A program made the position numbers and the translations under genes. Under the pieces are notes generated by a model. It did no database searches. It saw only the letters and a list, made by a program, of their open reading frames with translations, and was not told the DNA's origin. DNA of 64,000 bases, taken from contig NZ_JAINVZ010000005.1 of assembly GCF_019890615.1 (NCBI RefSeq), forward strand, positions 372,001 to 436,000, given 5' to 3'. This DNA is from Streptantibioticus parmotrematis. Its GTDB lineage: Bacteria > Actinomycetota > Actinomycetes > Streptomycetales > Streptomycetaceae. Of this stretch, positions 23,845-32,456 are shown in pieces; positions within the stretch are counted from its first letter, which is position 1, and every line of letters starts with the position of its first letter.

Positions 23845-24843
23845 TCAGGCGTTGGGCAGCACGTGGACCTTCGTGCCCGGACCCGTCCCCTTGCGTACCG
23901 CCTCGACGGCGTCGCTGAATCCCGCCAAGGGGAACTGGCTGCCCAGCAGCGCAGTGGTGTCGATCGCGCCGGACGCGATCAACTCCACAGCGTCTCCGTA
24001 GCTGTTGAGCACCGCCATCGACCCGACGACCTTGATCTCGTCGTTGTAGATGCGGAACGGAGACAGCGAGATGCGGGCCGCGGCGTCCGCGACACCGAAG
24101 ACCAGCAACGTGCCACCGCGGCGCAGCGCGTCGAACGCGCCCTCGATGGCGGCCGGTACGCCGGTGGCGTCCACCGCCACGTCGAAGCGCGCGCCGAGTT
24201 CGGCGACGTCGGTGGCGGTCCGGGAGAAGCCCATGGCCTCCGCGAGCCGCAGCCGGGCGGTGCTGCGGTCGACCACGGCGACCTCGCCCGCCCCGGCGTG
24301 CCGCAGCAGCTGGCCGATGAGCAGCCCCATGGTGCCGGCGCCCACCACCAGCACCTTGCGGCCGAGCACGGAACCGAGCTGGTGGACGCCGTGCACCGCG
24401 CACGACAGCGGCTCGATCATCGCGGCCTGCCGCGGGTCCAACGCCTCCGGGATGCGGTACGCGTTGGCGGCGGGTACGGCGACGTACTGCGCGAAGGCGC
24501 CGTTGACGGTGTCGCCGGTGGCGTTCCAGTTCCCGCACAGGTTGCCGCGCCCGACGCGGCAGTACTCGCACCTGCCGCAGTACAGCGACGGGTCGACGGC
24601 GACCCGCGTCCCCTCGGCGAGGTCCCGCACACCGCCGCCCACCGCGACCACCGTTCCCGCGAACTCGTGGCCGGGGATGATCGGGTACGGGGTGGGCGGG
24701 AACTCGCCGTCCAGGATGTGCAGATCGGTGCCGCAGACGCCGCACGCGGCGACCTCGACGACGATCTCACCGGCCCCCGGCGTCGGGTCCGGAGCGGTGT
24801 CGACGCGGACGTGCCCGGGCTTGTCGATGATGACGGCTCGCAT
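23845..24843 (-). CDS. zinc-dependent medium-chain alcohol/polyol dehydrogenase
   Basis: The 332-aa protein is a complete MDR dehydrogenase. The catalytic zinc site is in ACGVCGTDLH and GHEFAGTV; the structural zinc cysteines are in CGRCEYCRVGRGNLC; the NAD motif is VGAGTMGLLIGQ (about 165-176). It is the last gene of a six-gene operon with a sorbitol-type dehydrogenase, a sugar kinase and an ABC importer, so the substrate is probably a polyol or sugar alcohol. The 86-bp gap before it is the largest in the operon apart from the promoter, so it may have some independent expression. ATG 24843 is chosen from the conserved MRAVIIDKPG start. Confidence 0.88.
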   Translation of the reverse strand: MRAVIIDKPGHVRVDTAPDPTPGAGEIVVEVAACGVCGTDLHILDGEFPPTPYPIIPGHEFAGTVVAVGGGVRDLAEGTRVAVDPSLYCGRCEYCRVGRGNLCGNWNATGDTVNGAFAQYVAVPAANAYRIPEALDPRQAAMIEPLSCAVHGVHQLGSVLGRKVLVVGAGTMGLLIGQLLRHAGAGEVAVVDRSTARLRLAEAMGFSRTATDVAELGARFDVAVDATGVPAAIEGAFDALRRGGTLLVFGVADAAARISLSPFRIYNDEIKVVGSMAVLNSYGDAVELIASGAIDTTALLGSQFPLAGFSDAVEAVRKGTGPGTKVHVLPNA

Positions 24844-24929
24844 GGTGTTCCTTCGCTTCGTTCGGGGCGGGCTGGGCTTGGGTGGTAGGGCGGGCAACCA
24901 CTGCGTAGTTCAGGTGAATTGACGCGGAG

Positions 24930-25940
24930 TCATATGGACGAGTCCACGAAGGTGCCCTCCCTCGTGGCCGTCGCCGCGCGCACCTCGGCTCGGGTCGGCG
25001 GGTCCGCTCCGGCGCGTTCGCAGGTCAGCGCCGCGACCAGGCCCGCTTCGTCGAGCAGGCCGGTCAGCAGATCCGGGCCCAGCGTGCCGAGGGCTCCGCT
25101 GTCACGCGCCCCCAGCAGCCCGGCCCGGTGCAGACCGGCGAGCAGTCCCGCGGTGAAGGCGTCGCCCGCGCCCACGGTGTCGGCCACCGTCGCACGCACG
25201 GCCGGGCGGCGGACCAACGCGTCGTCGGGGCCCACGGCGAGGCAGCCGGAGCCGCCGAGGGTGACGACCACCAGAGCCGGTCCGAGAGCGCGCCACCGCC
25301 TCGCGACGTCGGCGGGGTCCACGCCGGGAAGCAGCCAGGCGAGGTCCTCCTCCGAGACCTTCACGACGTCGGCCAGCCCGACCTGCTCCTCGACCCGCCG
25401 GAGCGCCGCCGCCGGCCCGGAGTCGAAGCCCGGCCGGATGTTGGGGTCGAGGCTGATGGTCGCCGTGCCCCAATCACGCACCGTGCCGAGCCAGTCGGTG
25501 AGCACGGAGGCACCGGGTTCGACGGTGAGCGCCAGCGAACCGGTGTGGACGGCGACGATGCCGGGCGGTGGTGTCCGCGACAGTTCACCGGCCCGCCACT
25601 GCCAGTCGGCGGTGCCCTCGTAGCGGAAGTCGTAGCTGGCCACGCCGTGCGGATCGGTGGACACCACGGCCAGAGTCGTGGGCTGTGTGGCGTCGACGGC
25701 ACCGTGCAGGCCGACTCCGTTGTCCTCCAGATGGCCGCGCAGCAGCGCGCCGAATCCGTCGGCGGACAGCCGGGCGAGCAGTTCGGCGGGCACGTCGAGA
25801 CGGGAGAGCCCGACCGCGACGTTGGCAGGACTGCCGCCGGGGAGCGCCCGGAACACCCCGGGCTCCCGCTCGACGAGGTCCACCAGCGCCTCCCCGCACA
25901 CCGCGATGCCTCCCCGACCGGGGGTCGTCACGTCAGCCAT
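24930..25940 (-). CDS. PfkB-family carbohydrate kinase (fructokinase-like)
   Basis: The 336-aa protein has the PfkB signatures: GEALVDLV at the N-terminus, PGGSPANVAVGLSRL (substrate-binding region, about 34-48) and DTVGAGDAFTAGLLAG with the catalytic Asp (about 265). It would phosphorylate a ketose such as fructose produced by the adjacent sorbitol-type dehydrogenase. Its start overlaps the end of that dehydrogenase gene by 8 bp, which ties them functionally. The exact sugar is inferred from context. The C-terminus carries an extra charged tail after the ATP-binding motif but is otherwise of normal length. Confidence 0.9.
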   Translation of the reverse strand: MADVTTPGRGGIAVCGEALVDLVEREPGVFRALPGGSPANVAVGLSRLDVPAELLARLSADGFGALLRGHLEDNGVGLHGAVDATQPTTLAVVSTDPHGVASYDFRYEGTADWQWRAGELSRTPPPGIVAVHTGSLALTVEPGASVLTDWLGTVRDWGTATISLDPNIRPGFDSGPAAALRRVEEQVGLADVVKVSEEDLAWLLPGVDPADVARRWRALGPALVVVTLGGSGCLAVGPDDALVRRPAVRATVADTVGAGDAFTAGLLAGLHRAGLLGARDSGALGTLGPDLLTGLLDEAGLVAALTCERAGADPPTRAEVRAATATREGTFVDSSI

Positions 25941-26952
25941 GCGGCAGCACCACCGGCTTGACGACGGCCGGGTCGGTCCTGGCCGCGGTCAAGGCGTGCG
26001 CGGTGTCGTCCAGGGCGTACGTGCCGGTGACCAGCGCGTCCAGGTCGACGCGTCCCGCCGCGGCCAGGGCGACGGCGGCGGGGTAGGTGTTGGCGTAGCG
26101 GAAGGTGCCGGTGAGGGTGATCTCGCGGTTCTGGACGACCTGGGTGGGAATCGGCATGCGGCTGTCCGGGCCCATGCCGACGAGCACCGCCGTTCCGGCC
26201 GGACGCAGGCCGAGGATGCCCGCCTCGACCGCGGCCGGGGCGCCGGAGCACTCCAGCAGCACGTCGGCGGGCGGCTCGGACCGCGGCACGCCCTCCCTGG
26301 CGTCGAACGCCTCGTCGGCGCCGAGCCGCAGGGCCGTTGCGAGGCGTGAGGGGTTGACGTCGGTGACGACGACGCGGGCGGCTCCGGCGATCCGGGCGGC
26401 CTGGACGGCGAGCAGTCCCACCGGTCCCGCTCCGGTCACCAGGACCCGGTCGCCGGGACGTACGTCGCCGCGGCGTACCGCCCACAACGCCACGGACAGC
26501 GGCTCCAGCAGCGCGCCCGCCGTGTCGGTCACGTGATCGGGGAGAGCGTGGGCGAAGTCCTCGTGCACGGTGACGTAGTGGGCGAAGGCGCCGTCGACCG
26601 GGGGAGTGGCGAAGAACGCCACGTCGGCGCAGAGGTTGTAGCGGCCCGTACGGCACCGCGCGCACCGCCCGCACGGCACCCCCGGTTCGACGGCGACCCG
26701 CGTTCCCACCGCGTGCCGGTGCGCCGCGGCACCGAACGCCTCGACGGTGCCCATCGCCTCGTGGCCGAGCACCAAGGGCTGTTCCACCACGAAGTCGCCG
26801 ATCCTGCCGTGCTCGTAGTAGTGCACGTCCGATCCGCACACCCCGACCGCCGCCACCCGCACCAGTACCTCGTGCGGTCCCGGCACCGGGACCGGCCGGT
26901 CCTCCACCCTCAGGTCACGCGGGCCGTAAAGCACCGCCGCGCGGTTGTCCAC
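25933..26952 (-). CDS. sorbitol/xylitol dehydrogenase-type MDR oxidoreductase
   Basis: This 339-aa zinc dehydrogenase shows the features of the sorbitol dehydrogenase branch: VGVCGSDVHYYEHGRIGDFV, LGHEAMGTVEAFG, structural-zinc cysteines in CGRCARCRTGRYNLC, LLEPLSVALWAVRR and the nucleotide motif VTGAGPVGLLAVQ. It would oxidise a polyol to a ketose with NAD+. It is 54 bp downstream of the permease gene and overlaps the kinase gene by 8 bp, which gives a transport-oxidation-phosphorylation route. Confidence 0.9.
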   Translation of the reverse strand: MDNRAAVLYGPRDLRVEDRPVPVPGPHEVLVRVAAVGVCGSDVHYYEHGRIGDFVVEQPLVLGHEAMGTVEAFGAAAHRHAVGTRVAVEPGVPCGRCARCRTGRYNLCADVAFFATPPVDGAFAHYVTVHEDFAHALPDHVTDTAGALLEPLSVALWAVRRGDVRPGDRVLVTGAGPVGLLAVQAARIAGAARVVVTDVNPSRLATALRLGADEAFDAREGVPRSEPPADVLLECSGAPAAVEAGILGLRPAGTAVLVGMGPDSRMPIPTQVVQNREITLTGTFRYANTYPAAVALAAAGRVDLDALVTGTYALDDTAHALTAARTDPAVVKPVVLPHG

Positions 26953-27006
26953 ACTCTCTCCGTTCCGTTCTCGCCGGGCCTGAACGCCGTTACCGTGGGC
27001 CCGGGG

Positions 27007-27918
27007 TCACTTCACCGCGCCCATCGACAGCCCGCGCACCAGCTGCTTCTGCGCCAGCCATCCGGCCAGCAGCACCGGCAGGCAGGCGAGGGTGGCGGCC
27101 GCCGCGAGCTTGGCCCAGTACAGGCCTTCGCTCGACATGAATCCCACCAGGAAGATGGGCATCGTCCCGGCCCGCACCGAGGTGAGGTTCAGGGCGAGGA
27201 AGAACTCGTTCCAGGAGAAGATGACACAGATCAGCGCTGTGGCCGCGATGCCGGGCGCCACGATGGGCAGCAGGATCCGGGTGATCTCCTGACGCAACGT
27301 CACCCCGTCGACGCGGGCCGCCTCCAGCACCTCACCCGGCACCTCCAGGAAGAACGACCGCATCATCCACACCGCGATCGGCAGGTTCATCGCCGTGTAC
27401 AGCACCATCAGCGTCCACACGCTGTCCAGCGCTCCGAGGTCGCGGACCGCGAGGTAGACCGGGATGATCGCGGCGACGCCCGGGAGCATCTTGGTGGAGA
27501 TGAAGAAGAACAACACGTCCCGGGTCTTGCGCACCGGCCTGATGGACAGCGCGTACGCGGCCGGGATGCCGAGCACCAGCACCAGCAGCGTCGAAAGGAG
27601 CGTCGCCGTCGCGGAGTTGGCCAGGTACGGCCCTATACCCGCGTCGAACACCGCACGGAACTGGTCGAGCGTCGGCTTGAAGACCAGGTGGGGGGTCGTG
27701 GTGTAGGCGGCCGACTCCTGCTTGAAGGCGGTCAGCGCCATCCACAGCACCGGGAAGAAGAAGATCAGCGCGGCGATCCACGCCCCGGCGGTCCAGGAGA
27801 CCTGGCCGAGCACGCGGCGGCGGGAGCCCGCCTTCCGGGCACGTGACTTGGAGCGGGCGGGGACCTCGGCCGGACGGGCCCCGGCGCCCGATGAGGCGGT
27901 CGGCGTGGCGGATGCCAT
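27007..27918 (-). CDS. sugar/polyol ABC transporter permease (MalG type)
   Basis: This 303-aa protein has six predicted membrane segments and the EAA loop EAARVDGVTLRQEITRILLP, which docks with the ATPase. The C-terminus QKQLVRGLSMGAVK is typical of MalG-type permeases. The TM1 segment follows a basic cytoplasmic tail. The ATG overlaps the stop of the partner permease (27918), showing co-translation. No ATPase gene is present in the locus. Confidence 0.92.
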   Translation of the reverse strand: MASATPTASSGAGARPAEVPARSKSRARKAGSRRRVLGQVSWTAGAWIAALIFFFPVLWMALTAFKQESAAYTTTPHLVFKPTLDQFRAVFDAGIGPYLANSATATLLSTLLVLVLGIPAAYALSIRPVRKTRDVLFFFISTKMLPGVAAIIPVYLAVRDLGALDSVWTLMVLYTAMNLPIAVWMMRSFFLEVPGEVLEAARVDGVTLRQEITRILLPIVAPGIAATALICVIFSWNEFFLALNLTSVRAGTMPIFLVGFMSSEGLYWAKLAAAATLACLPVLLAGWLAQKQLVRGLSMGAVK

Positions 27919-28874
27919 CAGTCGTTCCCTTCGCTCGCGGAGAACACGGTGAACAGCGTGCGCAGGGCGACCGTGGCGACCAGGATGGTCCCGGCGACCG
28001 TCACCACGCCCAGCGCCGACGCCTGACCGACGTCGAAGCCGAGGAAGGCGCGCTGGTAGAGGTAGTACGGCAGGTTGGTGGTCGCGGTACCGGGGCCGCC
28101 CTGGGTGGTCATGTAGATGACGTCGAAGGTGTTGACCAGGTAGATCGCGCCCAGCAGCACACCGAGTTCGATGTAGGACCGCAGGTGCGGCAGGGTGATG
28201 GCGCGGAACGTGGTCCACGCGCCCGCGCCGTCCACCCGGGCCGCCTCCAGCACGTCGTACGACTGGCTCTGCAGCCCCGCCAGCACGAGGAGCATCATGA
28301 ACGGCGTCCACTGCCACACCAGCACGGTCACCACCGACGACATGGGAAACCGACTCACGAAGTCGACCGGCGCGAAGCCCAGTTCACGCAGCAGGTAGTT
28401 CACGATGCCGTAGACCGGGTCGAGCATCGTGGTCTTCCACAGCAGACCGGCGACCGTCGGCATGATGAGGAACGGCGCGATCAGCAGGGTGCGCACGATG
28501 CCACGGCCGGGGAACTTGCGGTCCAGCAACACGGCCAGACCGATGCCCAGGACCATCGAGATCACCACGGCCAGCAGCGTCAGTTCGATCTCGGTGACCA
28601 GCGCGTCGCGGAACGCGCTGTCGGTGAAGACCCCCGCGTAGTTGGACAGCCCGACCCAGTGCCGGGAGCCGGGACGCACCAGGTTCCACGACTCGAAGGA
28701 GAAGGCGATGGTGAACAGGAACGGGATCTGGGTCACCAGGATCATCAGCAGCAGCGCGGGGGACAGCGGCAGCCTGCGCCGCCAGCCCTCCCTGCGGGCC
28801 GAGCTGTCCGTGGCGGGTCCGGGCCGCATCCGACCGGACCGGGGCGGGGCGAGTGTCGCCATGTCGCTTCCCAT
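27918..28874 (-). CDS. sugar/polyol ABC transporter permease (MalF type)
   Basis: The 318-aa permease has six membrane segments and an EAA loop EAARVDGAGAWTTFRAITLP. Downstream motifs NTFDVIYMTTQGGPGTATTN are characteristic of the CUT1 family MalF/UgpA subunit. Two starts are possible: ATG 28874 and ATG 28862; both leave the conserved region intact. It follows the solute-binding-protein gene by 21 bp. With the partner permease it would form the membrane channel for a polyol such as sorbitol or mannitol. Confidence 0.92.
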   Translation of the reverse strand: MGSDMATLAPPRSGRMRPGPATDSSARREGWRRRLPLSPALLLMILVTQIPFLFTIAFSFESWNLVRPGSRHWVGLSNYAGVFTDSAFRDALVTEIELTLLAVVISMVLGIGLAVLLDRKFPGRGIVRTLLIAPFLIMPTVAGLLWKTTMLDPVYGIVNYLLRELGFAPVDFVSRFPMSSVVTVLVWQWTPFMMLLVLAGLQSQSYDVLEAARVDGAGAWTTFRAITLPHLRSYIELGVLLGAIYLVNTFDVIYMTTQGGPGTATTNLPYYLYQRAFLGFDVGQASALGVVTVAGTILVATVALRTLFTVFSASEGND

Positions 28875-28895
28875 CGTGAGGTGATGCCGGACCGG

Positions 28896-30263
28896 TCAGT
28901 GCTTGCGGTAGGTGTCGCCGACGGTCTGGGCGTACTGCTGTGCCTGTGTCAAAGCCGCGTCGGCCGACTGCTGGCCGGCCACCGCCGCGGTGATCTGCTG
29001 GCTGACCCGCGTGCCGAGGTCCTCGAACTCCGGGATGTCGAGGAACTGCACACCGGTGTACGGCACCGCCCCCACCGTGGGGTGTCCGGGGTCGGCGCTG
29101 CTGATGGCCTCCAGCGTCGGCTTGGCGAACGCGGCGGCCGCCTTCTCGTACTGCGGCAGCTGGTAGGTGGAGGTACGGCTGCCGGGCGGGACGCGCGACC
29201 AGCCGAGCTTGCTGCCGACCAGCTTGATGTAGTCCTTGGAGGTGGCCCAGGACATGAACTGCCACGCGGCCTGCTGGTGCGCGCTGGTCTTCGGGATCCC
29301 CAGGGACCAGGAGTACAGCCAGCCGGACGAGGGGGTCTTCTCGACCGGCGCCTGCACGTAGCCGATCTTCCCCACGACCTTGCTGCTGGTGGGATCCTCC
29401 AGGGAGCCCGCCGCCGACGTGGCGTCGTACCACATGGCGGCGGTGCCCTGGGCCATGTCGGTGCCGCACTCGGTGAACCCGGCGGTGGCCGCGCCCGGTT
29501 CGCCGTCCCGGTGCAGCAGGTCCACGTAGAAGTTCACCGCCTTCTTCACCTGCGGCGAGTCGAGCTGGGCGTTCCACTGCGGGTCGTACCAGCGGCCACC
29601 GAAGGTGTTGATGACGGTGTCGAGCGGCGCCAGGTTCTCGCCCCAGCCCGGATCGCCGCGCAGGCAGATGCCGGCCAGGTTGTGCTTCGGGTCGTCGAGC
29701 TTGTCAGCGATGGCGGCGACCTGGGCCCAGGTGGGGTGCTCGGGCATCGTGAGATGGTGCGCGGCGAGCAGGTCCTTGCGGTACATCAGGAACGACGACT
29801 CGCCGTAGAACGGCACGGAGTACAGGTCACCCCGGTAGGACAGCGAGTCTTTAACGGGCTTGACGAAGTCACCGGGGTCGTAGCCGGGCGTGCCGTCGGC
29901 GTACGGCTGCAGATCGGTCAGCCAGCCGTTCTTCGCCCACATCGGCGTCTCGTAGTTGCTGATCATCACCACGTCGAACTCGTTGCTCCCGGTGGCCACC
30001 GACTCGGTGATCTTCTGCCGGGCCTCGTTCTCCGGCAGCGTCACGTACTTGACGTGGATGCCCGGATGGGTGCGGGTGAAGTACGAGGTGAGCGTCTCGA
30101 CGTCCTGCATCTGTGGGTTGGCGACGATGGCCACCGTGATCGTGGTGCCGGAACCCGATCCGCTCGCCTCTCCCGCGCCGGCACAGCCGGAGGCCGTGAG
30201 CAGGGTCGCGGCGGCCAGCGCACAGGCGGCGAGCGCACGGCGCCGGCCTCGTCGGATACGCAT
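28896..30263 (-). CDS. extracellular solute-binding lipoprotein (CUT1 family, polyol/sugar)
   Basis: The 455-aa protein has a lipoprotein signal peptide (RRRALAACALAAATLLTASGC) with the lipobox cysteine near residue 27, then the family-1 solute-binding fold (TITVAIVANPQMQDVETL; YSVPFYGESSFLMYRKDLL; MAQGTAAMWYDATSAAGSL). It is similar in layout to SmoE/MtlE-type polyol binders. Anchored outside the membrane, it would deliver its ligand to the two permeases encoded next. ATG 30263 has GAGGGG upstream. It is the first gene of the operon, 106 bp from a promoter with two LacI-type operators. Confidence 0.92.
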   Translation of the reverse strand: MRIRRGRRRALAACALAAATLLTASGCAGAGEASGSGSGTTITVAIVANPQMQDVETLTSYFTRTHPGIHVKYVTLPENEARQKITESVATGSNEFDVVMISNYETPMWAKNGWLTDLQPYADGTPGYDPGDFVKPVKDSLSYRGDLYSVPFYGESSFLMYRKDLLAAHHLTMPEHPTWAQVAAIADKLDDPKHNLAGICLRGDPGWGENLAPLDTVINTFGGRWYDPQWNAQLDSPQVKKAVNFYVDLLHRDGEPGAATAGFTECGTDMAQGTAAMWYDATSAAGSLEDPTSSKVVGKIGYVQAPVEKTPSSGWLYSWSLGIPKTSAHQQAAWQFMSWATSKDYIKLVGSKLGWSRVPPGSRTSTYQLPQYEKAAAAFAKPTLEAISSADPGHPTVGAVPYTGVQFLDIPEFEDLGTRVSQQITAAVAGQQSADAALTQAQQYAQTVGDTYRKH

Positions 30264-30345
30264 CTGTGCTGTCCCCTCGCCGAGTTCGGGTGATGCCGCC
30301 CGCGCACGGCGTCCAACGGGCGTACCGAGAGCGGGACATGACGAC

Positions 30346-30361
30346 GCGCAAACGGTTGCGC
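30346..30361. promoter_or_regulatory. LacI-type operator O1
   Basis: GCGCAAACGGTTGCGC is a 16-bp near-perfect palindrome (one mismatch) with the central CG typical of LacI/GalR operators. It lies just downstream of the predicted start of transcription for the solute-binding-protein operon. Its centre is 42 bp, four helical turns, from operator O2. Confidence 0.75.
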
Positions 30362-30376
30362 GGTGAAGTGGCAGTG

Positions 30377-30405
30377 ACTGTAGGTGTGCGCAACCGGTTG
30401 CGCAA
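30377..30405 (-). promoter_or_regulatory. promoter of the polyol transport operon
   Basis: On the minus strand TTGCGC (30405-30400) and TACAGT (30382-30377) are separated by exactly 17 bp, a good -35/-10 pair. The predicted start would be near 30370, about 107 nt before the ATG. Operator O2 covers the -35 and most of the spacer, and O1 lies at about +10 to +25. Confidence 0.55.
30387..30404. promoter_or_regulatory. LacI-type operator O2 (perfect 18-bp palindrome)
   Basis: TGCGCAACCGGTTGCGCA is fully symmetric and shares the GCGCAA/TTGCGC half-sites with O1. An additional half-site GGTTGCGC follows at 30408-30415. Position between the divergent solute-binding-protein and LacI genes makes it the main operator for the LacI regulator encoded at 30632. 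Confidence 0.8.
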
Positions 30406-30482
30406 GGGGTTGCGCTAGGATTCGGCGCGGCCGAGAGTGACGACGGGACACCCCGGGTCATCCGGGCCCGCCGCGACGCGGA

Positions 30483-30566
30483 CCTGCTCGCGGAACGCGG
30501 GACGTGCTCGGCGGGACCGGGGGGCGTGCGCGGCGGGCCCCGGAACGTGCTCGGCGGGGCCCGGAA
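30483..30566. repeat. imperfect 21-22 bp tandem repeat, four units
   Basis: Units beginning near 30483, 30503, 30525 and 30546 share the core CGTGCTCGGCGGG followed by a GC-rich CCCGGAA-like end; the first unit is most degenerate. The array lies upstream of the LacI gene (start 30632), within its probable leader. It may be a simple-sequence expansion or part of the mRNA leader structure. Confidence 0.45.
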
Positions 30567-30631
30567 GGGAAGGAGCCCGCGGGACCGAACGGGCAGCAGC
30601 CCATGGGCCGGAGGGGAACCGAAGGGGAGAC

Positions 30632-31642
30632 ATGGCGACCATGCACGAGGTGGCACGCCGGGCAGGGGTGTCGGTGACCACGGTCTCGCACGTGGTCAAC
30701 AGCACCCGCCCGGTCAGCGACCAGGCCCGAGCGGCGGTCGAGGCGGCGATCCGGGAGACCGGCTACGTGCCGAACGCCGTCGCCCGCTCGCTGGCCACCG
30801 CCAGCACCCGTTCCATCGGCCTGGCGGTGTCCGCCCTCACCAATCCCTACCTCGGCGAACTCGCCTCCGCCATCGAGTCGACGGCCGCGGCCGCGGGCTA
30901 CACCGTGCTGCTCGCGGACACCCACGACGACGCCGAGCAGGAGGAACGGGTCCTGCGGGCGCTGCGCAACCGGCGGGTCGACGGCATCCTGCTGGCCACC
31001 TCCATGGACGCCGCCCGCCTGCGTGCCTGCCTGGCCGGCACGCCGCAGCCCGCGCCCCCGGTGGTGTTCATCGACCGGCTGGCCTGCCCCGGCTTCGACC
31101 AGATCGGCGTGGAGAACGAACGGGCGACCGCCGGGCTCGTCGCCCACCTCGTCGAGCGCGGTCACCGCCGCATCGGCATGGTCGCCGGCCGCGAGGGCAT
31201 CACCACCAGTACGGAACGCCTCGCCGGATACCGCCGAGGCCTGACGGAGCACGGCATCGCCCACGACACCGCGCTGGAGGTCTACGGCGCCTCGGACGCC
31301 GAACCCGCGCGCGCCGCGGTGCTGCGGCTGCTCGACCTGCCCTCGCCACCGACCGCGCTCATCAGCGGCAACAACCACATGACCGTCGGTGTGCTGCGCG
31401 GCCTGCGCGACCGGGGCGTGTCAGTGCCGGACGACATGGCGGTGGCCGCCTTCGACGACGTCGAATGGGGCGACCTGCTCCCCTCGCCGCTCACCGCCGT
31501 CGCCCAGCCCTGGCAACGCCTGGGCCGCGAGGCGACCCGGATGCTCCTGGACCGCCTGAACGGCGACACCACCCCTCCTCGCTCGGTCCGCCTCACCCCG
31601 ACCCTGGTGCACCGCCGGTCCTGCGGCTGCGCCGAGACGTGA
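30632..31642 (+). CDS. LacI-family transcriptional repressor of the polyol operon
   Basis: The 336-aa regulator has a textbook LacI HTH (MHEVARRAGVSVTTVSHVVN, residues 4-23) with hinge helix (PNAVARSLA) and a periplasmic-binding-protein-like effector domain (about 60-330; SIGLAVSALTNPYLGELASA, ALISGNNHMTVGVL). The ATG has GAAGGGGAGA upstream. It is divergent from the transport operon, and two palindromic operators of LacI type lie between them. It would release DNA on binding a polyol or its oxidation product; the effector is unknown. Confidence 0.93.
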   Translation: MATMHEVARRAGVSVTTVSHVVNSTRPVSDQARAAVEAAIRETGYVPNAVARSLATASTRSIGLAVSALTNPYLGELASAIESTAAAAGYTVLLADTHDDAEQEERVLRALRNRRVDGILLATSMDAARLRACLAGTPQPAPPVVFIDRLACPGFDQIGVENERATAGLVAHLVERGHRRIGMVAGREGITTSTERLAGYRRGLTEHGIAHDTALEVYGASDAEPARAAVLRLLDLPSPPTALISGNNHMTVGVLRGLRDRGVSVPDDMAVAAFDDVEWGDLLPSPLTAVAQPWQRLGREATRMLLDRLNGDTTPPRSVRLTPTLVHRRSCGCAET

Positions 31643-31757
31643 TCGCGGAAACACGGGGGGTTGCCGGGAGAGAGGCGCCTGGCAGCCATACCCCGGCCGC
31701 CGGCGGGTAGTCGATGGACGAAGAGGGACGAAATCACTGTCGCAACCGGGAGAAGCC

Positions 31758-32195
31758 GTGGTCGACGACTCGTCGCTGAGGGCCGTGGGATGGTCGCGTT
31801 CGCTGCCGATGAGCTGCGGTGTGAAATCGGCCAGGGACTGGACGCGTAAACACCTGGAGACCCTCGGCTGGCCGCGCAGCGCGCCGGAGACGGTCGAGGC
31901 GGTCCTGCTCACCGTCTCGGAGCTGGTCACCAACGCACATGTGCACGCGCACAGCACCGCACAACTCGTGCTGACCTGGGACAGCGAGTGCCTGCACGTG
32001 ACCGTGCACGACTCCAGCGCACGCCTGCCCCAGCCCAGGAACCCGGACAGTGACGCGCTCGGTGGGCGCGGCATGCTGCTGGTCGACGCGCTCGCCGACG
32101 ACTGGCAGACCCATCCGTCCCGCAACGGCAAGGACGTCACCGCCTCCTTCCGGCCCCCGGCCGTATCGCCCCGCCCGCCGGACGACGCCGACTGA
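31758..32195 (+). CDS. RsbW-like ATP-binding regulatory protein (HATPase_c_2)
   Basis: The 145-aa protein is a stand-alone GHKL ATPase with N-box SELVTNAHVHA (about 55-65) and G-box-like GGRGMLLVDALADDW. It belongs to the very numerous Streptomyces group of orphan anti-sigma-like kinases. GTG 31758 follows GGGAGAAG at good distance. Neither a sigma factor nor a STAS antagonist is adjacent; phosphatases and STAS proteins elsewhere in the window are possible partners. The gene stands alone between the LacI and photolyase genes. Confidence 0.83.
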   Translation: MVDDSSLRAVGWSRSLPMSCGVKSARDWTRKHLETLGWPRSAPETVEAVLLTVSELVTNAHVHAHSTAQLVLTWDSECLHVTVHDSSARLPQPRNPDSDALGGRGMLLVDALADDWQTHPSRNGKDVTASFRPPAVSPRPPDDAD

Positions 32196-32456
32196 CGGCC
32201 GGTCACCCGGCACGATCGTGTCCTCGCCCGTGTCCTGTCCGTGAACACCGTGTGCGTCTGCTTGGCTACGAGGCGGAAGAGGCGTCCGGTGCGGAGGGTG
32301 CGGCATGACGGCGGTGTCGGCGACAGCGGCCAGTGAACGGATCACCCGGCGTCCCGTGGCGCGCGCCCGCCAGCCCCACGCGTCGCCTCCTGCCACCGTC
32401 GGCGCCGCCCGTCCGGTCGACGTACACGCGGGCGACGTATGCGGGGACGCACTGAC

